Of a stretch of 59,653 bases of DNA, positions 45,038 to 54,387 are shown piece after piece. Made by a program: the position numbers and the translations under genes. Source of the DNA: Nemertoderma westbladi (lineage: Eukaryota; Xenacoelomorpha; Nemertodermatida; Nemertodermatidae); NCBI GenBank assembly GCA_032718475.1, contig JAUCBJ010000260.1:1-59653 (forward strand), in the 5' to 3' direction. How positions within the stretch are numbered: position 1 is the stretch's first letter; each line of letters begins with the position of its first letter. The notes beneath the pieces are model-generated. The model saw only the letters and a program-made list of their open reading frames with translations, had not been told where the DNA came from and ran no database searches.

Positions 45038-46664
45038 CACGTCTGGAGTGGGTGTATGTCTATGTTATTTTATCTGTTTTTATTACATTTTTATATGTAA
45101 ATGTTATTATGTACGTTATTATAATCGTTTTTATTTAATTTTATTTAGTAAAAGGTTATTTTTAGAATATTTAGTAAATTAGTGTAATATATTAGTGTTT
45201 ATTACGTATTTAATTACTTATAATATATTTATTGCGACGGCAAGAAATAATTATTTTTCTCTTTCCTTACTGTCCGTATTATATTATAAATGCGAGACTA
45301 TAGTAAGATGACATGTCAGTACTTCTTAAAGTACAATAAAGCCACTACTATATTTAAGTATTATTGCAATATTGGTAGGCAGAGTATTAGGAATGCAAAG
45401 TTCAGATCCTCGTGTCTCGGCTAAACCAAGCTCTGGGTAGACCTTGGAAACGACTTGCCTCTTCACACTGACATTGCTTCGTGCGATATTGCTCTTCTCC
45501 TTATAACAAATAATACATATAGTAGCGTGATGTCCCTCTAACAGTAGCGTAAATCGCAAATAAATCTGTTAAACTTTTGACCATCTGTAATTCTAGTCGA
45601 TTAAGATATCGTGGCACCCACCGATATACTTGAAAGACAAATTCTAGAATCAGTGGTTAACGTCCCCAGACAAGTTCTGGAATAAATCGGTGCCCATCCT
45701 AAATATTAATTTAATATTTATTAAAATCTGTAAAATTCAGATCCGTTAACAATTCTAGTCGATTAAGATATCGTAGCACTTACCGATACTCTTAAAAGAC
45801 AAATTTCATAGAATTAAGGATCCTATGTCCCCAGACCTGCTCTGGAATCAAATTGTGTCAATTTTAACATCAAATAATAAAATTCACGGGAATAAATTTA
45901 AATTCATATTCGAATGAATTTCATAAATTGTCATTTTGTGCAATTTACAACATTCCCAAAATTCCAGTAATTAATAGATCATGGGAGCGGAGATTCATAT
46001 TGAGTGTACTAGAGTGCGAGAATCTCCAATATATAGTCAATAGCCGATAAAATTTATAAAATCAGGCATAAAGAGAAGATTGACAATTAAAGAATTACTA
46101 TTAAATAACATCCCAGATCTGTATACATGAGAATTGCCCTAATTCTACCGCTAGTTTTCCATAATGTCACCATGGCAACACCCACGCTAGAATTAGAAGC
46201 AAGTTAAAGGAACAATAAAAGGCTTGCCCCATTGCATAGCCTAAGAGGATACATAGCGCACTATTAGTATCCAAGGATACATAGTAATAACGTGACATTC
46301 TGGAAGACACTGACTAACGGACAAATGGCATGCATGTGTGCAGTAAGTAATGATTGTATGGAATTTGTGCGTTTATAGGTGAATGTTACTACTAAAGTGT
46401 GTTTACAGTAGCTAATCGCAATTGTAAAGTAGCCCTAACTCTACCGAGATAACCTCAAGTGGATTCAAGCCTTTGGGACGGACAGTGGTGGGACTTGTGC
46501 CGGTTATCGTTGTCGTGCTGTTGCTACATGTTGGCGTAAACACTGCGACAACGGTACATCGGCGCTGAGAAACCCACTGTCCGGGGGCAAAGTCTAGTAG
46601 GCAGCGACGCCCGCTTGCCTAAAATATTAACTCATATTGATATTAATAAACTCAGATAGCAGAT
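45038..46664 (+). other. Non-coding spacer between pol and ORF3
   Basis: 1,627 bp without coding potential but well conserved with 7108-8730 in element 1. A module beginning ATTCTAGTCGATTAAGATAT occurs at 45590 and 45752 (162-bp period), each followed by a GTCCCCAGAC...TCTGG stem. TGGGAGCGG at 45982-45990 duplicates the 3' polypurine tract. The last bases before the ORF3 ATG (CTCAGATAGCAG|AT) could be a splice acceptor. Confidence 0.7.
45982..45990 (+). promoter_or_regulatory. Candidate central polypurine tract
   Basis: TGGGAGCGG is identical to the nine bases directly before the 3' LTR (50988-50996) and is conserved in element 1 (8045-8053). It overlaps the start of a stem GGAGATTC (45989-45996) / GAATCTCC (46020-46027). 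A second internal plus-strand primer would help copy so long an RNA; inference only. Confidence 0.4.
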
Positions 46665-49600
46665 ATGACGGAATTGATAGAAGATGACCTTGGTATTAGA
46701 GAGCGATATACTCTACCTTTACAAGCGTTTGTGGATAGCTTGATACGCGGTGAAGCCGATCCGACTATTACGGAGGACGATGGTCGTTATATCGAACCGC
46801 CGATGTCCCAGGAACAACTTACGCGTGAAGCGGACTATAGAAAATTCACCACTCGCTATACGAATCGTAATGGTACGTATATGGACTTCTTAACTACCGG
46901 CCATCCTACCGATTTACATGATACTGATGATGTAGACACCGAAAGGGAAATGGTTTTATTTAAATATCATGCCCAGCGGAATCGTAACGATAAACCGAGA
47001 ATAGAACACGAGAACTCTATTCGCAACCTACTCGACAGAGAAAACGTTGAAGAACCCGATAAGCGCATCAACTTCAACGACTACTTGGAATTTTTGCGGG
47101 AAACCTATCTCAATATTGCCAGTCAACAGAACCTAGAGACTCGATATCCTCAAGGTATACATCACGATCCCATGGTAGAACTCAAACGACTCTATTTCAC
47201 CATGATGTATCTTACCGCAGATCGTCCACTGCCTGTTGTCCCGGACAGCTTTGAACAAATGGAAGAGTATTGCAAAACTGGAGAACGATCACCCGCGTTT
47301 CCTCTGCAGGACGTACGTCTTTGGTATTATTGTGACTCATGTCCTAGACCTAACCAGCAAACGGAAAGACATAAACATCCGCGGAGACGTTGTGCTAAAC
47401 ACAGTTTTACGCGTTATACTTACGGGAGTTTCGAGCGAAACCTGTTCGACGTATCACCTACGATCGCCCGTCTAAAACGATCGCTAAATAAACCCATGAT
47501 CAGAGTTCCGGAATACTCAGTCAGACCTCCCCATTTCCCCGTGAGACCTCAAACTCTTGATCCTAACAGTATCACTGATCCTCCCGAATTATACTCACTG
47601 TTCAAGGATTTGGTGTTACCCGAGCAGTTAATCGGTGGTGTTCCGGCGGTAGGTTCGTTGGATATTCGACCATCCTATTTAACCGGATTGGGACGCGGAC
47701 ATCTAACATCGCCATTTAATCCTTACAACCGGCCAGGATTAACTCCGATACAACCTGCCACGGAAGTCGAGGAGAGTGTCATCAGAAACGCTCTAGACGC
47801 CATCCGACAGAAAATCGGAAAGGGAACCCAGGATTTTCTAGAGAAACGTAAATTACAGCAGCAGGTCCAATCGGTGAAAGAGCTAGCCTTGCCGCAGTTT
47901 GATAGAGAAATCCAAAACCTCGAAGAGGACATCGAGCTTGGACGTACGTATTCTCTACAGGAGTTTCTGGAAGAACGCTTGCAGAAACAGGCGGAGGAGA
48001 ATCAACTGGAGGAGAGGCATACGGAAATGGATGAGAGAGAAGAAGCCGCTTTAGCCCAACCCGAAACTCAGATACTCATAACCGATCTCTACTCTAAAAC
48101 CGTCCGTCATCCCTCGATGGTTCCGCATTTCGGAGACAAACTTTTCGCAAAGATACAACCCCAACCGGTTGATATCAGCATAAGATCGCAAAATCTTATC
48201 GCTGACGCTCCTATGTTACAGCGTCCGCCAATCGAGGCCGCTCGAGTTGACGGTATACTCGTTGAACCTCCGGACAATCGAGCGGATCTTGTCCGTCGTA
48301 TGGTACACGATGTCAACATACGCGCTAGACCTTTACAGAACTCTTTTTATGGAATTAAAGATCACCCTTATTACGTTAATCTGACTCAATATTATATGGT
48401 AAAACCAGAAGATCCGACGCATGATTTAAAGTTTCTACCACTAATAAATCCTCTGGACATTGTCGAACTCGAACAATTGCAAAAACATCTGGATCAATTA
48501 GTAAAGGTAAACTCATTTCGAAAACCATATAACGTTTCTCGAATAGAGAAGGATACAGAACCTCCTTATAATCTCGATGGATTTATTAAAACTCGATTAG
48601 TCCATTGGAATCTAGACGTATTATTCGAGGAGGAGAAAATCCAAAGATATGGAAATGTGGAGACGTATACCACTCGATATATGAAGTATAGTGATCTCCC
48701 TGACGCTAGTCAATGCGCCACCTTGTGGCATCCGGTAGGGATGACCCTCGAGAACGCCACCAAAGAGTGGAATGAAACTCTTAATATCATTGAGATGTAT
48801 GGCGTTGTTACTTACGATAACGAAGGTAGCGTTCCAATCGGAGAATTAGGAACTACGCGCATGATACACATACGCGGATTAGCTGGCTCCACTCACGTGT
48901 TTACGCGAGCGTGTTACGACGTGATCGATTATTCCTTTGAAACTCTCACCGAAACGCAAAAGAATCTCCGACATGGACAATTCGAACTCGCGCAGCGTTA
49001 CGTCATTGACACCGAACGCAAACCGGCCATGGGTATCGATGGATCGATGTTACCCCAGCCCGTTCTCGAGATGTTATTCAACGAAAGAATCATTAAAATC
49101 GGCTCAGCTGTTTACGGAGATCTCCAAAACGACTTTCGGAATATGGAGAATATCCCCTATCCTTTCGTGGATACTCAGCTGATAGCTCCTTGGGCCGAAG
49201 GCCGAGGTTTCTTTCGCACCATGTATGCTAATGTGTCTAGCAATATTACAAAGGTGCAACGAACTTCCATCGGACATCTTGCCTTTCAGGAATACGGGTG
49301 GAATTTCAAGGTCGGAAATCCCATCAACTATCAACAAGTATACGGAGACCATTATTCTCGATTATACTTTGACGGACCGTTGACCGCACCTGGCGCCGTG
49401 TATAGCTTCATGAGTGTTCCACTCCGTCCCTCCTTAGCTATCTACACGATCTTCGAAAACACCGCACTTTCCGGTTGGCTAGCCGATGTGTGCAGTCGCA
49501 CTATACGCGCCCATCCATTAATCCTTGGGACCAAACTCGCTAAGCTAGATGAACATAATAAATTCATCCGCTTTGAATGTTTCCGACGGTTTTTAACCCC

Positions 49601-50918
49601 GTTTCGCAACGTGGATAGCCAATTCAAAGACCGCACTTTGACCAAGCTCAGCTTAAGAGACTCGGCTGCGGAGAAGTTAGATAGCGCTGGATTCGCTATT
49701 TTCAGAGACATTTGTGTAATAAACCTGCACTCCTCGGTTATCCAAAGACCTCGGATCCCCACCGGTTATTCTGTCGTGGAAATTCAGACGGTAGGTCCAC
49801 TTGAGGAGACAGCCACACCTACCTCAACTATACAAGGGGAAGACGAACCCATATGTTTAGAATCTGAAGAGATTCAGCCCCCCACGTCTCGGAGTAGCGA
49901 TAGCGACTACATATTGGAATGGTATCAAGGTCCCCAGTGTCTTACTGCGTATGATTATCGCCATGCCAATTATGTTTCTAGACAACGTTGTCGGCTGTGC
50001 GCATCGAGAGACCATATTACGTCTATGGACACCAACGATCTTTGTTCCTATTTCCACGAGCAACCGTCGATGGAAATCTATTGTGCATATTGTCGGCTTA
50101 ATAATTTGCACATTTTTGCTGTCTGCCCCCAATTTATGACTCAATGCCATCATTGTCAATTAAAAGGACACGCCAGCTTTGATTGTCCCTTTAACCATGA
50201 TTTAGAGAGCGTAGATGAAATGATTGTACTACGTTATATCAGAGCTTGGGAAGCGAACGCTGATTTACATTGTGATTCACGCCATCGCTATTATCCTGGA
50301 CGCGCTTACGAAGGAGTTTATGCGTTCCATCCTTATTTGTTTGCCTCCGTCGAGCAGAAATCGCGCCTATCAAGTTATGAACTATTGAAGCGCGTTGGAG
50401 AATGTATTTCAACCAAATATGTACGCAAATTCCTCAGGAGCATTAATCCGAGTGACATCAATTCGTATAACTTAATAAACTTTATCCGTCAAGATCCGGC
50501 CTATGGAGACTTATTTGTCAACTCACACCCCGAGTTACAAGAAGTATATCGACGGCCTTACGAGTACAGAGCCCGCGAACGCGAGTTGGAAAGAACCATT
50601 AAACCAAGGAAGTTTCTAACTGCCTATGGTCCACCCACGGCCCTCGTTCAGACCACTCGTAAAGGACCCGTAAGAGCGGCTGTCTTGAAACGAGCTCTCA
50701 AAGCCGTTAGACCCCTCTCCCCGGACGTTGATGTCAATCAACCCGGTACTTCGACCGGCGGATATACCGATCGCAATCCCATACCTTCTGATGCAATCAT
50801 ATTGCACCCTTCACCCAGGAGTTATAGCCCTCCTCGTAAAGTGGCTCGCCCCAAAGAGAAAAGGACTCTTGCTAGCTTTAAAAAACTGCGTAAACGCCGT
50901 CCGCGCAAGAAAGACTAA
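46665..50918 (+). CDS. ORF3: large uncharacterised retrotransposon protein with zinc-binding motifs and basic C-terminus
   Basis: A 1,417-residue protein I cannot assign to any family. No hydrophobic N-terminus or convincing membrane span, so it does not look like a retroviral-type envelope. Visible: an acidic N-terminal segment; a Cys/His cluster at 223-246 (CDSC, then HKH, C, H); a Glu/Gln/Arg-rich, probably helical stretch at about 366-466; a long mixed segment (about 590-1080) with the composition of folded domains; a Cys/His-rich region at 1109-1174 (CRLC at 1109-1112, CAYC, and a CX2CX4HX4C knuckle at 1161-1174, as in nucleic-acid-binding Gag proteins); and a Lys/Arg-rich tail ending RKRRPRKKD (probable nuclear localisation or RNA-binding signal). 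It lies between the spacer and the 3' LTR and is intact here but deleted in element 1, so it is dispensable in cis. Role unknown; nucleic-acid binding is my inference. Confidence 0.9.
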   Translation: MTELIEDDLGIRERYTLPLQAFVDSLIRGEADPTITEDDGRYIEPPMSQEQLTREADYRKFTTRYTNRNGTYMDFLTTGHPTDLHDTDDVDTEREMVLFKYHAQRNRNDKPRIEHENSIRNLLDRENVEEPDKRINFNDYLEFLRETYLNIASQQNLETRYPQGIHHDPMVELKRLYFTMMYLTADRPLPVVPDSFEQMEEYCKTGERSPAFPLQDVRLWYYCDSCPRPNQQTERHKHPRRRCAKHSFTRYTYGSFERNLFDVSPTIARLKRSLNKPMIRVPEYSVRPPHFPVRPQTLDPNSITDPPELYSLFKDLVLPEQLIGGVPAVGSLDIRPSYLTGLGRGHLTSPFNPYNRPGLTPIQPATEVEESVIRNALDAIRQKIGKGTQDFLEKRKLQQQVQSVKELALPQFDREIQNLEEDIELGRTYSLQEFLEERLQKQAEENQLEERHTEMDEREEAALAQPETQILITDLYSKTVRHPSMVPHFGDKLFAKIQPQPVDISIRSQNLIADAPMLQRPPIEAARVDGILVEPPDNRADLVRRMVHDVNIRARPLQNSFYGIKDHPYYVNLTQYYMVKPEDPTHDLKFLPLINPLDIVELEQLQKHLDQLVKVNSFRKPYNVSRIEKDTEPPYNLDGFIKTRLVHWNLDVLFEEEKIQRYGNVETYTTRYMKYSDLPDASQCATLWHPVGMTLENATKEWNETLNIIEMYGVVTYDNEGSVPIGELGTTRMIHIRGLAGSTHVFTRACYDVIDYSFETLTETQKNLRHGQFELAQRYVIDTERKPAMGIDGSMLPQPVLEMLFNERIIKIGSAVYGDLQNDFRNMENIPYPFVDTQLIAPWAEGRGFFRTMYANVSSNITKVQRTSIGHLAFQEYGWNFKVGNPINYQQVYGDHYSRLYFDGPLTAPGAVYSFMSVPLRPSLAIYTIFENTALSGWLADVCSRTIRAHPLILGTKLAKLDEHNKFIRFECFRRFLTPFRNVDSQFKDRTLTKLSLRDSAAEKLDSAGFAIFRDICVINLHSSVIQRPRIPTGYSVVEIQTVGPLEETATPTSTIQGEDEPICLESEEIQPPTSRSSDSDYILEWYQGPQCLTAYDYRHANYVSRQRCRLCASRDHITSMDTNDLCSYFHEQPSMEIYCAYCRLNNLHIFAVCPQFMTQCHHCQLKGHASFDCPFNHDLESVDEMIVLRYIRAWEANADLHCDSRHRYYPGRAYEGVYAFHPYLFASVEQKSRLSSYELLKRVGECISTKYVRKFLRSINPSDINSYNLINFIRQDPAYGDLFVNSHPELQEVYRRPYEYRARERELERTIKPRKFLTAYGPPTALVQTTRKGPVRAAVLKRALKAVRPLSPDVDVNQPGTSTGGYTDRNPIPSDAIILHPSPRSYSPPRKVARPKEKRTLASFKKLRKRRPRKKD

Positions 50919-50987
50919 CTGTTTAGAGTATTTTTATATTTTAGAAACTGTGATTTTGTATATTTTATAGACTTAAATCCCATTTTC

Positions 50988-50996
50988 TGGGAGCGG
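50988..50996 (+). promoter_or_regulatory. 3' polypurine tract of element 2
   Basis: TGGGAGCGG abuts the first base of the 3' LTR, the expected place for the plus-strand primer. It is conserved in element 1. Confidence 0.65.
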
Positions 50997-52183
50997 TGTA
51001 AAAGCTTTTGTGGGATAACTGATACGTTTGCCTTTGCTGGCCAGTTCCCCCCCGGTCGCTAGAATACTCTCAAAGGGATTTATAACTAAAATAGTGCAAG
51101 CTACCAGCTTATTGGCTGATGTGCTGTGTGGAGATATCTGGGCTCAGTTTAATCGGCCAACCAGTGTAGGGAGGTTGCCTAAGCCTTGCTGTCCGTGTCG
51201 GCCAATAGAATTTGCGTGGGCGTTGATTTCGACCTATCCCAGCGCTACTGAACTGAATTTCCTATCTCTATGCTCATCCTCTGTGTTGAACGGGGCTTCG
51301 TGGAATAAGGGTAGTTGGTATCCTCGTATAGTTATTCCAGTCATATGATTCTTCATATGATTCTGTTGTTATGTTCCCATTTTTCGCCATAACACCGGCT
51401 TTTTGGGAAGAACTCTAGTAAACTGCTTAAATTATCGAAAGTATAAACTGTTACCTTAACTAACTCACTTAATTTAACTGCATTAATCATATTGTTTGTA
51501 CTGTTATTTTACTGTCAGTTATTAATTGTATCTATTTGTTGATGGAAATATTGCTCTTTGGAGAATACGGATAAATCACCCAAAATTCCCAATTTTCTTG
51601 ATACACTACAGGTTAGAGAGACGGGCTATATATAACAATTGCGATTTATATTAATGTGGTGTGTATTGAATCTAATGTTATTTAGTAGACCCTACATGAG
51701 TCAATTACTGCTCTCTTTATGTGTGATCAAATATACTGACGGTCGGCAGAATAGTGTGTATGATTGTGATTGGTAACAAAGTATTTCCTAAAGAATACGC
51801 TTTATACTTTAATCATAAGCGGTATCGTTGCGTTTTAGTATAAGTCTTAGTTCTGTTTAAATAGATAGAGCGCCACGTCCTAAAGGAACTGTTAATATTT
51901 CCCGAAAGCCAATAATATCTGTCAGAAATTAATTATTAACGATCTATCGAATAATACAGTAAGTTTACGCTGCAACCTTACACTGCAATAATAAAATTTA
52001 AGCATCCGAATTCAACCTCCCGGGTGTAGATCCATCGGGTGAATGATCGCGCATGGGCTGACTTCGGCTAATGTTTTGCGTATTAGCATAAAATATTGTC
52101 GTATGCTAAAGGTGTTTTAATTAACTAAAAGACATATAAATTTTGGCAGGTTAAACTGCTAAAGGTCTTCAAAAGCGCGAACA
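50997..52183 (+). repeat. 3' LTR of element 2
   Basis: 1,187 bp, nearly identical to the 5' LTR. TATATATAA at 51627-51635 and AATAAA at 51990-51995. Followed by the CCAAC target duplication at 52184-52188. Confidence 0.97.
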
Positions 52184-52188
52184 CCAAC

Positions 52189-52927
52189 CCATTACATTTT
52201 TTTTTAATTAAACACGATATTGCCAGGCTTCATTATTTTTGAGAAATCGCAAATTTATAAATAAATTTATGCTATTTATTTTTGCTATTTTTGCGATATT
52301 TTCTGTTGTCTAAGTCATCCTGTAATGATATATATTATAGAAAAAATTGAAACATATACGTTTTACTTTGAGTAAAACCGACTCTTAGTACAGTCTTGAA
52401 CAAATTCAATGTTCAAAATTAAAAATGACAACTATAAAAGAGAAATCCATTTCAGTTAGATTCTGACCTCCCAGACCACCGGTAGCCTATACCGTGAAAA
52501 TGAAAGTTATTATAAAAATAGGACTTATAAAACTATTACCAACAACACGGCGATATCACCGATATCACCGATATACGACTACACCGATATTACAAAACAA
52601 CATGTCGAAAAACGCGCGCCGACACTGACCCGACATCACTTGCGGACACATGGAACATGCAGACACTGTGCCGAAATCACGCCGACATTCTGCCGATATG
52701 TCACGGATTCAACGGTGACACGACGACATTGCGCCGACGCAACGTCCACACTACACCGACACCATTGTAGACGCTAAACGAGTAACTTTCTCACAAAAGT
52801 TAAGAAGGAAATCGATCAGAAACTGTTGTAAATGCTCCAAAAACCTAAAATATAGAAAAAAGCTTGAAAAAAAAGCTCAAAAAAGAGCTTGAAAAACAGC
52901 TCAAAAAAGCTTGGTCGACTATAACTA
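52189..52927. other. Non-coding flank with degenerate repeats
   Basis: About 52540-52760 is rich in short imperfect ACACCGACAT / ACCGATAT repeats. 52856-52916 is a tract of AAGCTTGAAAAA / AGCTCAAAAA units that recurs at 56659-56770. No gene is seen. Confidence 0.6.
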
Positions 52928-54385
52928 CAGGGTGATCCAAAAGTTTCTGACCCGGGGGTCAGAAACTTTCGGACCCTTGCTATAATTATAGTTTTGTAGT
53001 TCTAGTAAACTAGCAGAGTAGACAGTTGTAGGGTAGGTGCACAGTTGTAGGTTATGGAAGTTTAAGTAGCCTAATGCAGTACTGCACTTTTGGTTCACAA
53101 TTTTGGTCATTGCTTCAGCTCATAACAACAGTATGGCACTAACTAATTGTGAGAAAAAGAGGATTGAAATTCAAACTTTATTTTTACGTGGAGATGGGAT
53201 AAAGAAAATTTTTAGGGATCTCAAAATTTCGGTTAACACTGTTAGAAAGTGGGTCAGAACAAATTCTGGAACAATTAATGACTCTAAACGCTTTGGAAGA
53301 CCAACGAAAATGACACCTGATTCAAAGAAACAGATAACGAAAATGACTAAGGATTAGTTCATTGGCATTCGGAAAGTGACGAAGAAGATAAACTTCAGCG
53401 ATTTTTACAAGAGTAGAGGAAAGTCCGTTGGTGCCACTACAGTTCGGAGGATGGTTAAATCAACTGAGTGGGGTAAAACAGCATATAAACAGACAGTTAA
53501 ACCAATGCTGTCGGCAAAGAATGTCAATGATCGCTTGACATTTGCGAACAAGATGATCAAAGATGGCTTTGCTAACAATTATCGTCCTGCACGAATGAAG
53601 CTCAGCCATATTTCGTTTACAGATGAGTCCCCAGTTGTTCTAAACCCTAAGCCAAACAAGCAGAATCACAGAATTCGAACAAGCGATCCTGGGACGATAC
53701 CAGCCATTGTGGTTCCTTAGTGTTCCACTGAAAATTATGGTGGCTGGAGGAATAAGCCGATATGGCCGGTCTGAACTTTACATTGTCCCACAGAACACAA
53801 CTGTGGATGGAGCACTATATAGGGAACAGATATTGCCAGTTTATCATAGAGCTTTGGATGATAAGAAGTTATTTCCTCGCTCTGAGTTAAGGATTCTTCA
53901 ACAGGATGGTGCCAAACCGCATACAGCTAAACAATCCATTGCTCAGATTAAGGCGAAGTTCGGAAATTTTGGAGCGGTATGGGAAACTTGGCCAGATAAT
54001 TCTCCTGACCTTAATCCCATAGAGCATGTCTGGGCAGAGCTCCAGGATTCGATATTCATTGAACCTAGACCACGTAATCATCAGCAGCTCATTGATAGAG
54101 TTAATGAGACATGGGTTGGTCTGGATCAGAACTGCCTTTCAGATCTTGCTCTGTCATTTCCACGCCGGATCCATGAGGTGATCAAGGAGAATGGAAGGAA
54201 CACAAAGTATTAGCTAATTGATGATGGACTCTAGGCCCAGGTGGTATCATTTGTAACTTTTTTGATAGAAAAATATATTCCCTTTGGTTGTGTGCATTGG
54301 AAATATATACAATTTTATTCGTTTATCCAAAACATTACTTTTAGTAAGATATACTTGGGGGGTCAGAAACTTTCGGATCACCCTG
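52928..54385 (+). mobile_element. Tc1/mariner-superfamily transposon
   Basis: 1,458 bp between TA dinucleotides (52926-52927 and 54386-54387), with termini CAGGGTGATCC...GGATCACCCTG. The left end additionally contains a palindrome AAGTTTCTGACCC / GGGTCAGAAACTT, so the terminal motif appears in both orientations there. It contains a broken transposase. Confidence 0.92.
53103..54213 (+). pseudogene. Tc1/mariner transposase, DD38E spacing, inactivated
   Basis: The N-terminus is a helix-turn-helix of the kind that binds the terminal repeats (GDGIKKIFRDLKISVNTVRKW, GRPTKMT). A TAG at 53355-53357 interrupts; the frame continues to 53720 with VRRMVKSTEWG and the first catalytic Asp in FTDESPVV. Near 53705 the frame shifts by one, and the third part holds LQQDGAKPH (second Asp) and WPDNSPDLNPIEHVW (Glu). 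There are 38 residues between the second Asp and the Glu, a DD38E signature rather than the Tc1 DD34E. One stop plus one frameshift make it non-functional. The start ATG could be 53103 or 53133. Confidence 0.88.
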
Positions 54386-54387
54386 TA

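Larger units (their letters stand above)
33569..52183 (+). mobile_element. Complete 18.6-kb BEL/Pao LTR retrotransposon with a third ORF (element 2)
   Basis: Bounded by two 1,187-bp LTRs (33569-34755, 50997-52183) with TG...CA termini and flanked by the 5-bp duplication CCAAC (33564-33568 and 52184-52188). Order: LTR, 2.15-kb leader, Gag-protease ORF, RT-RNase H-integrase ORF in the same frame after one UAG, 1.6-kb non-coding spacer, 1,417-codon ORF3, purine tract, LTR. BEL/Pao identity follows from DUF1759, DUF1758, Peptidase_A17, the RT (YMDD) and the H2C2-DDE integrase with DUF5641-like C-terminus. The LTRs differ at about four sites by eye, so the insertion is recent. BEL/Pao elements are usually well under 12 kb; this one is much longer, through the leader, spacer and ORF3. 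Confidence 0.97.

Noticed and set aside
46665-50918. ORF3 as a retroviral-type envelope
   Set aside because: No signal peptide, no hydrophobic membrane anchor and no glycoprotein-like Cys pattern are visible; a CCHC knuckle and basic tail point to nucleic-acid binding instead.
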